DNA from: Rhodospirillales bacterium
Lineage (GTDB): Bacteria; Pseudomonadota; Alphaproteobacteria; Micavibrionales; Micavibrionaceae
Direction: 5' to 3'
Length of the DNA stretch: 64,000 bases
Assembly: GCA_020638365.1 (NCBI GenBank)
Contig: JACKIQ010000003.1
Location: 248,001 to 312,000, forward strand
Below are positions 1 through 8,230 of this stretch, one piece after another (position 1 is the first letter of the stretch; each line of letters begins with the position of its first letter). The translations under genes and the position numbers were made by a program. The notes beneath the pieces are model-generated. The model was not told the origin of the DNA and did no database searches. It saw only the letters and a list, made by a program, of their open reading frames with translations.

Positions 1-217
1 TTAGCTGTCCTCTCTGCGCAGCCAGAACGTGTATCTCCGCGTATGCATCAAAAACCGTGTCAATGATCTCGTCGGGCGTGTCGATGATGTATGTGCCCAG
101 CAAGTCGCTTGTGGCCATATCCAGCCGTACGTTCACTGCGGTATATGTCAGGCCGCCAGCGTTCATTTCTCCGGCGAGTCCTCTGATTTTTTCTTTAAAG
201 TCTTCCAAAGGCTCCAT
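1..217 (-). CDS. Unknown protein, C-terminus outside window (partial)
   Basis: An open frame on the minus strand starts with ATG at 217-215 and runs off the left edge after 72 codons without a stop. A purine-rich AGGGG lies just upstream of the start on that strand, in a suitable place for ribosome binding. The translation begins MEPLEDFKEKIRGLAGEMNA and continues as a mixed, well-balanced sequence (TSDLLGTYIIDTPDEIID), which looks like real protein, unlike the competing plus-strand frames over the same bases. I do not recognise the family. It is divergent from ctaB, with about 100 bases between them that must hold both promoters. Confidence 0.55.
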   Translation of the reverse strand, partial: MEPLEDFKEKIRGLAGEMNAGGLTYTAVNVRLDMATSDLLGTYIIDTPDEIIDTVFDAYAEIHVLAAQRGQL

Positions 218-323
218 GCATATTACCCCTGCTTGTTCTTGTCTTGTCCCTGATATTAGCAATTTTCCTTTCAATTCCGGAGAAAAAACGTGACGTTTTC
301 GTTCTGCATGCTAAATAAGGGTG

Positions 324-1220
324 ATGAACAACATCGTTTCTACATCCCTGCCAGAAGCTCTCGATTCGCGGGTGAGCGACTTTTTTGCGCTTTTGAAACC
401 CCGGGTGATGAGTCTGGTCGTGTTTACGGGTTTTGGCGGCTTGTGGCTCGCCCCCGGCGTTGAAGGGCTTCATCCAATTCTGGCGCTGATCGCCATGTTC
501 TGCCTTGCGGTTAATGCCGGGGCGGCTGGCGCGATCAATATGTGGTATGACAGGGATATCGACGCGATCATGAAGAGGACCCAGGGGCGGCCCCTTCCGA
601 TGGGGCGTGTGGACGAGGCTGAAGCTCTGGCTTTTGGGGTTACGCTTTCAATTCTTTCCGTCATGGTTATGGGGCTGGCGCTGAATTGGGTTGTTGCCGG
701 GCTATTGGCATTTGCCAATATTTTTTATGTTGTCGTTTATACAATCTGGCTCAAGCGCCGTACGCCGCAGAATATCGTGATCGGCGGCGCTGCGGGCGCG
801 TTTCCGCCGATGATTGGCTGGGCGGCTGTGACCGGGCAGATCGGGATCGAGGCGCTTATCCTGTTTCTGATTATTTTCTTCTGGACGCCGCCGCATTTCT
901 GGGCGCTTTCCTTATACGCCAATTCCGATTACAAGCGCGCCAATATTCCGATGATGGCCGCGGTGCATGGCGAGCGTGCGACGAAATGGCAGATGCTGAT
1001 TTATACGCTTATCCTGTTTCCGCTGGCTCTCATGCCCTATTTTATCGGGCTTACCGGGGCTATCTATGCGGTTATTGCCGCTGTCCTGAGCGGATTTTTT
1101 GTCGTCGCTGCGGTGCAGGTCCTGCGCACGGACGATCTGAGGATGGCAAGGCGGATGTTCGGCTACTCCGTTTTTTATCTGTTTGCACTTTTTCTGGCGA
1201 TGATGGGCGATGCCGCATAG
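324..1220 (+). CDS. ctaB: Protoheme IX farnesyltransferase (heme O synthase)
   Basis: Transfers the farnesyl group of farnesyl diphosphate to protoheme to make heme O, the precursor of heme A for aa3 oxidase; an integral inner-membrane enzyme of the UbiA family. The diagnostic aspartate-rich motif NMWYDRDIDAIMKRT lies near residue 73 and the second family motif YKRANIPMM near residue 208. The protein is almost entirely membrane segments and has the usual length of about 298 residues. GTG at 321 and ATG at 324 are both possible starts; AAGG at 317-320 is close to either, and ATG is preferred. First gene of the oxidase assembly cluster; the next small gene overlaps its stop. The oxidase subunit I and II genes that often precede ctaB are not here. 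Confidence 0.95.
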   Translation: MNNIVSTSLPEALDSRVSDFFALLKPRVMSLVVFTGFGGLWLAPGVEGLHPILALIAMFCLAVNAGAAGAINMWYDRDIDAIMKRTQGRPLPMGRVDEAEALAFGVTLSILSVMVMGLALNWVVAGLLAFANIFYVVVYTIWLKRRTPQNIVIGGAAGAFPPMIGWAAVTGQIGIEALILFLIIFFWTPPHFWALSLYANSDYKRANIPMMAAVHGERATKWQMLIYTLILFPLALMPYFIGLTGAIYAVIAAVLSGFFVVAAVQVLRTDDLRMARRMFGYSVFYLFALFLAMMGDAA

Positions 1221-1329
1221 CGAACTGCACAGTAAGAAAAAAAAGAAAAATCTGGCTCTTCTGGCGGCCATACTGGGTCTGTGTGTCTTGATCTGGATCA
1301 TTACTATGATCAAGCTTAACGCGTCATGA
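1210..1329 (+). CDS. Small CoxF-like membrane protein of the oxidase operon
   Basis: A 39-residue protein: a basic N-terminus with five consecutive lysines (SKKKKKN) followed by one hydrophobic segment (LALLAAILGLCVLIWIITMI). It overlaps the end of ctaB by 11 bases and its TGA stop overlaps the ATG of the next gene (ATGA at 1326-1329), so translation is probably coupled on both sides. Alphaproteobacterial oxidase clusters commonly carry a short hydrophobic gene, coxF, between ctaB and ctaG; position, length and topology match that family, whose exact role is not established. The assignment rests on context and architecture more than on sequence signature. Confidence 0.75.
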   Translation: MPHSELHSKKKKKNLALLAAILGLCVLIWIITMIKLNAS

Positions 1330-2117
1330 GTTACGAGAACCGCTATAGCTATATTCCGCAAACCGTATTGATCACCGGCGCGACCGGGGATTTCGGGCAG
1401 GCTTTTGCGGAGCGTTTCGCGGCTCTGGGGTGCCGCCTCGTTCTTGCAGGCCGTAATGAACGCAAGGTTAAGACACTGGCTTCCAATCTTGAGAGTTCAT
1501 TCAATTCAAAGATTCATAGCTGTGTTTTCGATATGAAGGACAAGGCCGGGATGAAGGCGGCGCTCGACGCATTGCCGGCTGAGTTTGCGGCAGTTGATCT
1601 GCTGATCAACAATGCGGGGCTTGGGTTGGGTTTAGAGCCGGCTTATGAATGTTCGTTGGAGGACTGGGAAACGATGATTTCCGTCAATAATACCGCTATG
1701 GTGCAGATGACGCGGTTTATACTTCCCGGCATGGTCGAACGCAGGCGCGGACATGTCATCAATATCGGGTCTACTGCCGGGTCTTACCCCTATCCGGGCG
1801 GGAACGTCTATTGTGCGACCAAAGCTTTCGTGAAGCAATTTTCACTATCCTTGCGGGCAGATCTGACCGGGACCAAAGTGCGGGTCAGTAATATCGAGCC
1901 GGGGATGATCGAAACGCAATTTTCACGTGTACGCTTCAAGGGCGATGACGAAAAAGCCCGGAAAGTCTACGAAAATACCGATAATCTGCATACCGAGGAC
2001 GTAGCCGAGGCCGTTGTCTGGTGCGCGACATTGCCTCCAGTCTTTAATGTTAATCGGATAGAAATAATGCCGACAACACAATCATTTGGGCCATTGGCTG
2101 TAGAACGCTTTGATTAA
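1326..2117 (+). CDS. Short-chain dehydrogenase/reductase (YdfG-like)
   Basis: Classical SDR oxidoreductase of 263 residues. The NAD(P)-binding glycine motif TGATGDFG is at residues 17-24, NNAG near 95, the catalytic serine in NIGSTAGSY, and YCATK supplies the Tyr-x-x-x-Lys pair. ARG-N after the second strand (LAGRNERK) favours NADP. The overall pattern resembles YdfG-type 3-hydroxy acid dehydrogenases, but the substrate cannot be read from sequence. Its start overlaps the stop of the CoxF-like gene, so it is transcribed with the oxidase assembly genes, where an SDR is not usually found. Whether it has a role in oxidase biogenesis or is a passenger is unknown. Confidence 0.88.
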   Translation: MSYENRYSYIPQTVLITGATGDFGQAFAERFAALGCRLVLAGRNERKVKTLASNLESSFNSKIHSCVFDMKDKAGMKAALDALPAEFAAVDLLINNAGLGLGLEPAYECSLEDWETMISVNNTAMVQMTRFILPGMVERRRGHVINIGSTAGSYPYPGGNVYCATKAFVKQFSLSLRADLTGTKVRVSNIEPGMIETQFSRVRFKGDDEKARKVYENTDNLHTEDVAEAVVWCATLPPVFNVNRIEIMPTTQSFGPLAVERFD

Positions 2118-2171
2118 GCAGACGAATTAGTGTAATCTGGTCCGGGTTTTTAGACTTTTTTGGAGTTATCT

Positions 2172-2843
2172 ATGTTCAAGCGTTTTCATACTTTCTGCCT
2201 TGCCGTTTCGACCGGGTTCCTTCTTTTTGCTGGCGCAGGTTCTGTTTTTGCAGCGGACGGGCAGGCCGTGCCGGATGAAAACGGGAAATTTTCAACCTGC
2301 CCAATCTGCCAAAAATGCGGTGATGCTGTTGCCGGGGAAGTTCCGACAGTAGAGGGGTACTGTGATATCTATGCCAGGCAGCTTGAATACATGATGGCGT
2401 CCAGGAAGTTCCGTGCCTCGCTTATTGCCCGTCAGGAATCATATGAAGCGCCGCGCAGGGAGGCTCTTGAGCTTTACAGAAAGAATCTCGAAGCGATTTA
2501 CAAGGCTGATTCAAAGGCGTACCAGGAACAGCTGGCTCGTGAGGCGGAAGAGGCTGCCAAACAAGGTGCTATGATGGCAGGTGAAGCCGTTGATAAAGCA
2601 GACGGCGAAGAGCCTGTAGCACCTGAAGCCGCTGGAGAAAAAGTCGAAAAGACTGCCGCTACGGAACAGGCGGAAGCACAAGGCGAAGCTGAAGTAGAAG
2701 CCGCTCCCGCCGCAGAAGGCGAGGAACAGGAACCAGCGGTCAAAGAGAAGGTGATCGAACCCGGAGAAGAGGAAGAGGAGCCTGTCAAGAAGCGGATCAT
2801 CATGCCGGACGATGCGCCGGAGTTTGATGAGTCTCCGTTCTGA
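2172..2843 (+). CDS. Secreted protein with CxxCxxC motif and acidic tail
   Basis: The start at ATG 2172 is set by GGAG at 2162-2165. The 223-residue product opens with a clear signal peptide ending near SVFA-ADG. The mature N-terminus carries four cysteines in about 25 residues, with the cluster STCPICQKCG followed by a further EGYCD, which suggests a metal site or disulfides. A helical, charged middle (EALELYRKNLEAIYKADSKA) is followed by about 90 residues very rich in Glu, Ala and Pro and probably disordered. I do not recognise the family. It sits between the SDR and ctaG in an operon devoted to copper and heme insertion, so a periplasmic metal-handling role is possible but is inference from context only. 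Confidence 0.75.
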   Translation: MFKRFHTFCLAVSTGFLLFAGAGSVFAADGQAVPDENGKFSTCPICQKCGDAVAGEVPTVEGYCDIYARQLEYMMASRKFRASLIARQESYEAPRREALELYRKNLEAIYKADSKAYQEQLAREAEEAAKQGAMMAGEAVDKADGEEPVAPEAAGEKVEKTAATEQAEAQGEAEVEAAPAAEGEEQEPAVKEKVIEPGEEEEEPVKKRIIMPDDAPEFDESPF

Positions 2844-2954
2844 TCCTTTTAAATCTCTATTAACGTGTTTTTGTTTTGCGCCCCTTGTGAAAGGGGCGTA
2901 ATCTTTGCGGCTTCTAACAACGATTTTCTTGTGATTAAGCGCGGGAGTCAGACG

Positions 2955-3581
2955 ATGTCGGATCAAGAAGACAGGCAGGCGGCGTTGGCAGCGAAAAACA
3001 GGAAGGTCGGGTTGATTGTCCTTGGCGTCGTTTTGGCCATGACCGGGCTTGCCTTCGCTTCCGTTCCGCTATACTCCCTGTTTTGCCGCGTCACCGGGTA
3101 TGGCGGAACGACGCAAGTGGCGGCTCTTCTACCCGACCGTATTCTGGAGCGCCGCTTGACCATTCGCTTTGATGCGAATGTTTCGCCGAATCTGGATTGG
3201 GATTTTAAGCCTGAAATTCCTCATGTTTCTGTGCGGCTGGGGGAGAAGGGCGTTATCGCTTATCTGGCCCGAAACAGGGCTCAGAAACCGGAAACGGGAA
3301 TGGCCGTTTACAATGTCACGCCGCTCAAGGCCGGGCCTTACTTCAATAAAATTCAGTGTTTTTGTTTTGGAGAGCAGACGCTTAAGGGGGGAGAAAGCGT
3401 ATCCATGCCTGTTCTCTTCTTTGTCGACCCTGCCATGGACGACGATCCCGATCTTGATGACGTTACGGAGATCACACTTTCGTATACTTTTTTCAAAAGC
3501 GAGAGTTCGGAGCTTGAAGAGGCGATGGACACATTTTACAATTCAGAATCAGGTACTAGGGTTGACAGTCCTGCCCCGTAG
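2955..3581 (+). CDS. ctaG: Cytochrome c oxidase assembly protein CtaG/Cox11
   Basis: Copper chaperone that delivers Cu to the CuB site of oxidase subunit I. It has a single N-terminal membrane anchor (VGLIVLGVVLAMTGLAFASV) and a periplasmic immunoglobulin-like domain. The copper-binding motif IQCFCFGEQTL is present, followed by the conserved MPVLFFVDP. The frame is open further upstream, but ATG 2955 is preferred because GGGAG at 2943-2947 is placed correctly and gives the usual length of about 208 residues. It is followed by ctaE, the standard alphaproteobacterial order. Confidence 0.95.
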   Translation: MSDQEDRQAALAAKNRKVGLIVLGVVLAMTGLAFASVPLYSLFCRVTGYGGTTQVAALLPDRILERRLTIRFDANVSPNLDWDFKPEIPHVSVRLGEKGVIAYLARNRAQKPETGMAVYNVTPLKAGPYFNKIQCFCFGEQTLKGGESVSMPVLFFVDPAMDDDPDLDDVTEITLSYTFFKSESSELEEAMDTFYNSESGTRVDSPAP

Positions 3582-3603
3582 TATATTTGAAGGGATTGTC
3601 AAA

Positions 3604-3648
3604 ATGACCAAAAACATATGGAACGACAATCATGGCCGATCATATTGA
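3604..3648 (+). CDS. Possible 14-codon leader ORF overlapping ctaE start
   Basis: A mini-frame MTKNIWNDNHGRSY begins at ATG 3604, with AGGG about nine bases upstream, and ends at 3648, 17 bases inside ctaE. The ctaE ATG at 3632 has no good Shine-Dalgarno of its own, so translation of this mini-frame could couple into ctaE. No peptide function is implied, and it may be chance. Confidence 0.25.
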   Translation: MTKNIWNDNHGRSY

Positions 3649-4513
3649 ATATACGACAACCGGAAAACCCCATCCTTATCATCTGGTCCGGCCCAGTATC
3701 TGGCCTTTGATGGGGGCGCTGGCTGGAGGTTTGCTGGCGGTAGGCGCGGTTATGTATATGCACGAAGTCCGGCTGTTCGAGCAGCCGGGCATTGAAGGTT
3801 CGGGTGTTCCCGTCGGTCTGAAGGGTGTTTTCCTTGGTCTTGCGGCTGTCTTACTGGTCATGGTTTTCTGGTGGAGGGACGTTATCCACGAGGCTGTCGG
3901 AGAAAAAGCGCACTCTCCGATTGCCAAAGTCGGATTCCGTTACGGGATGTCCCTGTTTATCGCATCGGAGGTCATGTTCTTTGTCGCTTTTTTCTGGGCT
4001 TTCTTCAGTTCGGCTTTTTATCCCAGCGAATTTATCGGGTCTATGTGGCCGCCGGAGGGGATGCATGTCGTCGATCCGTTCGACCTTCCCTTGCTTATGA
4101 CCATGATCCTACTTCTTTCCGGCGGATGCGTGACGTGGGCGCACCATGCGCTTTTAGAGGACGATAAAAAGGCGACGGCTCTCTGTATCCTCCTTGCGTC
4201 CTTGCTCGGGTTCTTTTTCATGGGTTTTCAGGTCTATGAATACGCCCATGCACATTTTGCTTTTACGGATACGGTTTACGCCTCAACATTTTTCATGGCG
4301 ACAGGATTTCACGGTTTCCATGTCGTTATCGGCGCAATTTTCCTTTTTGTTTGCTGGATAAGGGCTCTTAAAGGGCACTTTACGGCCAAAAGCCATTTCG
4401 GTTTCGAGGCAGCAGCGTGGTACTGGCACTTCGTTGACGTGGTCTGGTTGTTCCTGTTTATCGCGGTTTATATCTGGGGGAACGAGATCGGCATGAATCA
4501 CGCCGGCCACTGA
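3632..4513 (+). CDS. ctaE: Cytochrome c oxidase subunit III
   Basis: Subunit III of the aa3-type heme-copper oxidase, an inner-membrane protein with seven membrane segments that stabilises subunit I and contributes to proton uptake. The N-terminus HPYHLVRPSIWPL, the SEVMFFVAFFWAFF helix, and the C-terminal ATGFHGFHVVIG and AAAWYWHFVDVVWLFLF segments are characteristic. At 293 residues it has the usual bacterial length. The start is poorly served by a ribosome site, and a 14-codon mini-frame overlaps it. It lies in the order ctaG-ctaE-DUF983-SURF1 typical of alphaproteobacteria. Confidence 0.97.
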   Translation: MADHIEYTTTGKPHPYHLVRPSIWPLMGALAGGLLAVGAVMYMHEVRLFEQPGIEGSGVPVGLKGVFLGLAAVLLVMVFWWRDVIHEAVGEKAHSPIAKVGFRYGMSLFIASEVMFFVAFFWAFFSSAFYPSEFIGSMWPPEGMHVVDPFDLPLLMTMILLLSGGCVTWAHHALLEDDKKATALCILLASLLGFFFMGFQVYEYAHAHFAFTDTVYASTFFMATGFHGFHVVIGAIFLFVCWIRALKGHFTAKSHFGFEAAAWYWHFVDVVWLFLFIAVYIWGNEIGMNHAGH

Positions 4514-4529
4514 GTCCGGGTGCAGGGCG

Positions 4530-4883
4530 ATGGATACGAACCTGTTCCAGTTTGCCCTGCGCTGTAAATGTCCTCGCTGCCGGGAAGGTGATCTGTTTCG
4601 CGCGCGATTCGATCTTGCCCTGAATGATAAATGCCATGTCTGCGGTCTGGATCTTGCCAAAAACGACAGCGCTGACGGGCCTGCCGTCTTTCTGATATTT
4701 GTCCTTGGTTTTCTTCTCGTTCCGATGGCGCTTGTACTGGATGCGCTGGTTTCGCCGCCGCTTTGGGTTCACGGCGCTCTCTGGGGCGGAGTAGCTTTGG
4801 CGGTTACCCTGGGTTTACTCAGGCCGCTTAAAGCTTATGTCATAGCCCTGCAATTCAAGCACCGACCGGGAGACTGGTCTTGA
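4530..4883 (+). CDS. DUF983 family membrane protein
   Basis: A 117-residue protein with an N-terminal four-cysteine zinc-finger-like module, CKCPRCREGDLF and later CHVCGLDL, followed by two hydrophobic segments (AVFLIFVLGFLLVPMALVL and LWGGVALAVTLGLL). This is the DUF983 architecture, found between ctaE and SURF1 in many alphaproteobacterial oxidase clusters. Its molecular role is not established; the context implies oxidase assembly. Its TGA overlaps the TTG start of SURF1, which indicates coupled translation. Confidence 0.9.
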   Translation: MDTNLFQFALRCKCPRCREGDLFRARFDLALNDKCHVCGLDLAKNDSADGPAVFLIFVLGFLLVPMALVLDALVSPPLWVHGALWGGVALAVTLGLLRPLKAYVIALQFKHRPGDWS

Positions 4884-5617
4884 AGTTTCCTGTCTGGGCC
4901 AGTGTTTTTACTCTTCTTGGCGCGGCTATTCTCCTTAAGCTCGGGTTCTGGCAACTGGAGCGGATGGCGTGGAAAAGGGATCTTCTGGCGCGTCTGGACA
5001 CAGTCTACGCATCGCATGAGTTGGGGCCGCTCATAATGGACGGTCGGTCTGTTCTGAACATAGAAGAATTTTCGCGCGGGTATGTCGAGGGCGAGTATCT
5101 TTCCGTTCCCTCGATTCTGGTTGGGCCTCGCCTTGTCGAAAAAAAACCGGGTTTTCATCTTTATGCCGCTTTGCGAGTCGGCGGAGCCGTTGTTTTTGTC
5201 AACCGGGGATGGGTTCCTCTAGAAGCCAAGGAACGCTCGCAGAAAGACAGAGTGACTGCAATGGGGACATACCGTGTGAGCGGGCTGTTCCGCGTGCCTG
5301 AAAGTCCTGCTATGTTTGTTGCGGGGAACGATCCCGCAAGAGGAATATGGAGGCAGCCCGATCCTGCAGCCTTTAGCCGAGATCTTAATCTGGGCGACGC
5401 TGTGTCGCCGATGGTGCTTTATGCCGAAAAAGAAGAGAGCTTATCGGAAGACTATTCCGGGCGCTTGGAGGGGGCGTACAACCCTGTCCGCGTGAACCAA
5501 CGACCCCAGTTCAGCAACAACCACTTTCAGTATGCCCTGTTCTGGTTTTCGATGTGCGGCCTGTTAACTCTTTTTTATGGTCTTAGATTTCATAATACTA
5601 TTATAGGCAAAAGCTGA
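4880..5617 (+). CDS. SURF1 family oxidase assembly protein
   Basis: SURF1 (Shy1) proteins help place heme A in subunit I of cytochrome c oxidase. The topology is right: an N-terminal membrane helix with the family motif KLGFWQLERMAWK, a periplasmic domain with VGPRLVEKKPGFHLYAALRV and VFVNRGWVP, and a C-terminal helix after NNHFQYALFWFSMCGL. The likely start is TTG 4880, which overlaps the DUF983 stop, with GGGAGA at 4868-4873 as the ribosome site. It is the last gene of the cluster; no obvious intrinsic terminator follows. Confidence 0.93.
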   Translation: MKFPVWASVFTLLGAAILLKLGFWQLERMAWKRDLLARLDTVYASHELGPLIMDGRSVLNIEEFSRGYVEGEYLSVPSILVGPRLVEKKPGFHLYAALRVGGAVVFVNRGWVPLEAKERSQKDRVTAMGTYRVSGLFRVPESPAMFVAGNDPARGIWRQPDPAAFSRDLNLGDAVSPMVLYAEKEESLSEDYSGRLEGAYNPVRVNQRPQFSNNHFQYALFWFSMCGLLTLFYGLRFHNTIIGKS

Positions 5618-5840
5618 GTTTGTCCTCATTATCCTGCTTTTGTCCGAAAAACTCGACTTATACGGTTTTTTCCACTCATTTTTCGACATGCTCAGGGTGT
5701 GGATACATTAAGTTTTTTTAGCAATTTCGGTTTTGTTTCATACAAACGTTTTTGTAGACTTTGATCTGATTTAGTGCTCCGATCGGTCGTGATATTTGAT
5801 CCTTTCAGTCAGGGTCCACGTAAAGATTCAAGGGTTAGCA

Positions 5841-6362
5841 ATGTTTGAGAAAATCCGAGGTCCCGTCTTATTATTTGTTCTGGCGTTTATGGTCAGCGGT
5901 TCGGCTTATGCCAAGAACCTCAAGCCCAGATTACTGCTTGAGAGCGGCGACTGGAAAGCTTATATGCTTACAGAAAACGGGCATAAGGTCTGCTATATGG
6001 TCAGCCAGCCAAAACAAGAAGAAGGCAATTATAAACGGCGTGGGGATATCTATGCGCTCGTCACCCACAGGCCTTCTGAGAATACGATGGATGTTTTCAG
6101 TTATGTCGCAGGTTATTCATACCAGAACGGTTCCAGCGTGACGGTCAGTTTCGGCGGGCGAAGCTTCAAGCTGTTTACGCAAGGCGAGACTGCATGGGCC
6201 GAGGATGCGGCGACGGACAAGAAAATCGCCGCGGCCATCCGTTCCGGTTCCAATATGATCGTAAAAGGTACGTCTTCGCGCGGCACGCCGACCAAAGATA
6301 CTTTCAGTCTCAAAGGTTCCGGTGCTGCGTACAAAGCAATATCCAAAGAGTGTGGCGCCTAA
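5841..6362 (+). CDS. IalB-family (invasion-associated locus B) periplasmic protein
   Basis: A 173-residue secreted protein. The signal peptide (RGPVLLFVLAFMVSGSAYA) is followed by the family pattern: a GDWKAYM tryptophan region, KVCYMVSQPKQ with the first conserved cysteine, a central block of beta strands, and a C-terminal SKECG cysteine that probably pairs with the first. IalB-type proteins are widespread in alphaproteobacteria, including free-living ones; the name comes from Bartonella and does not imply invasion here. ATG 5841 is the natural start, since it begins the signal peptide. The 223 bases upstream must hold its promoter, but no convincing -35/-10 pair was seen. Confidence 0.85.
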   Translation: MFEKIRGPVLLFVLAFMVSGSAYAKNLKPRLLLESGDWKAYMLTENGHKVCYMVSQPKQEEGNYKRRGDIYALVTHRPSENTMDVFSYVAGYSYQNGSSVTVSFGGRSFKLFTQGETAWAEDAATDKKIAAAIRSGSNMIVKGTSSRGTPTKDTFSLKGSGAAYKAISKECGA

Positions 6363-6580
6363 TCCCGAGGTTTCAAATTTTGTGTTTTTTTGTTCTCTAG
6401 GATAATATTCCCGGTCAGTTTTATTGTTGTTATGGTAAGTATGGCATTTGAAAACTTGGAAAATTGTTAATCTTATGCTAACAGGATTCAAACTTTTCTT
6501 CGGATGTGCTAATGTTCAGGGGCAGTGTTCTCTGCGCGTTTCCATTTTCGAAGGGTTTTTTCTGAGATTGGAGTAGGCTT

Positions 6581-8230
6581 TTGCGGTTGTTTGGCACGCT
6601 TGCAGAATGCGTGAGTTTTTATCGGTTTGTACCTATCAAGCGCCGGTATCTGCTTACTAGAAGTAATCGTTTGCGTTTACGTGTTGTAGCCGTGTCTGCG
6701 GCGGCTGTTGTGTTTGGCTCCGTCGGCCTGTTAAACAGTTTTTCTTTTTCTTCCCTTTCGTCCTATTCTGTAGTGCGCGTTTCTGACGATTCTGTGGATA
6801 AGGGGCCTCTGCAGGTTGCGGATGTTTCCCATAGCGTCAGGATGCCGAGTTTTTCTTCCCTTTTTGACAGCCCCTATGAATTTTCCGGTTCTTTGGACGG
6901 TGCGGAGAAGAGCGCTCAAAAGGATGATAAGCCTGTTCGTGACGTTGCGGATGCGGAATCGCATGCTTTAAACGCTATTGAACCTGCCGGGGGAGTTCTT
7001 ACCCCTTTGCGCGTGGATGGCGACCCGGCTAATCTCTCGCCGCTTCCGGACCTCGGAGGAGAGGGTGAGTTAACCGAGGAGAGCGAGGTCCGCCTTCCCG
7101 AAGGTCCTCGCGAAGAATTGATCAAAATCGGCACAGGTGAAACCGTGGCGGGCGTTCTTCAGAATGTCGGGATCAGCGGAGCTGATGCTTTTGGAATCGT
7201 TCAGGCGATGAGCGAGCATCTTGATCCGCGTGAAGTCAAAGCCGGGCAGACGATGTCTGTCAGGCTGGAGCCCGGTGAGGGCGGGCTGGAGTTCGAATCT
7301 CTGAATATGAAGATCGACCCGGTCAAGGAGGTCGTCGTCAGCCGCACGTCTCCAAGTGATTTTCAGGCGGAACTCGTCGAGAAGCAGGTTTATCTGCAAG
7401 TCAACGCTGTGAATGCCAGTATCGACAGTTCCTTGTACGGGTCGGCTGCGCATGCCGGTATTCCGGCATCCGTGGTGGCCGATATGATTCGTATCTATTC
7501 CTACCAGGTGGATTTTCAACGCGATATCAAACAAGGTGACAAGTTCGAGATTCTTTACGAGACATATAAAACAGACGAGGGCGACTTTGCCCGTTACGGG
7601 GACGTTCTGTATGCCAATCTGCTTGTGAAGGGCCGGAGACTGCCTGTTTACCGTTTTGAAAACCAGGACGGGCGGGTCGATTACTACAGTGAGAACGGCT
7701 CCAGTATCAAGAAGAGCCTTATGCGTACGCCCATTGACGGGGCCCGTATATCTTCCGGGTTTGGTCTGCGGCGTCATCCGATCAGTGGTTATACCAAGAT
7801 GCATAAGGGTGTTGATTTTGCGGCAGCTCTGGGAACGCCTGTCTATGCGGCCGGTGACGGGAAAGTCGAGATTGCCGGGCGCAAGGGGTCCTACGGTAAT
7901 TATATTCGTATCAAGCATAACTCGAATATGAAAACCGCCTATGCACACCTGCACAGGATTGCAAAGGGTATTTCTCCCGGTGCTTCTGTTCGTCAAGGGC
8001 AGGTTATCGGTTTTGTCGGTTCGACAGGACGCTCGACCGGGCCGCATCTTCATTACGAGGTTATCAGGGGTGAGCAGCAGGTTAATCCTAACAGCGTGAA
8101 TCTTCCGGTCGGACAGCAACTTGCAGGCACGGATCTGAAGCGCTTCAAGGTTCATGTGTCGAATCTAAAGCAGCAGTACGCGTCTTTGACACAGGGGCTG
8201 AAATATGCTCAGGTTGAAGCGTCCCGCTAG
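6581..8230 (+). CDS. M23 family metallopeptidase (envelope peptidoglycan hydrolase)
   Basis: A 549-residue protein with a cytoplasmic N-terminus, one membrane anchor (VVAVSAAAVVFGSVGLL), a long linker, an OapA/LysM-like middle region (IKIGTGETVAGVLQNVGI) and a C-terminal LytM/M23 domain. The zinc ligands are visible: MHKGVDFA near residue 407 (His and Asp) and GPHLHYEV near 488 (HxH). All are present, so the enzyme is likely active, unlike EnvC-type regulators. The start is TTG 6581, chosen because GGAG at 6570-6573 is well spaced; no ATG lies nearby in frame. It stands alone between the IalB-like gene and rne. Family members cleave peptide cross-links of peptidoglycan. Confidence 0.9.
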   Translation: MRLFGTLAECVSFYRFVPIKRRYLLTRSNRLRLRVVAVSAAAVVFGSVGLLNSFSFSSLSSYSVVRVSDDSVDKGPLQVADVSHSVRMPSFSSLFDSPYEFSGSLDGAEKSAQKDDKPVRDVADAESHALNAIEPAGGVLTPLRVDGDPANLSPLPDLGGEGELTEESEVRLPEGPREELIKIGTGETVAGVLQNVGISGADAFGIVQAMSEHLDPREVKAGQTMSVRLEPGEGGLEFESLNMKIDPVKEVVVSRTSPSDFQAELVEKQVYLQVNAVNASIDSSLYGSAAHAGIPASVVADMIRIYSYQVDFQRDIKQGDKFEILYETYKTDEGDFARYGDVLYANLLVKGRRLPVYRFENQDGRVDYYSENGSSIKKSLMRTPIDGARISSGFGLRRHPISGYTKMHKGVDFAAALGTPVYAAGDGKVEIAGRKGSYGNYIRIKHNSNMKTAYAHLHRIAKGISPGASVRQGQVIGFVGSTGRSTGPHLHYEVIRGEQQVNPNSVNLPVGQQLAGTDLKRFKVHVSNLKQQYASLTQGLKYAQVEASR

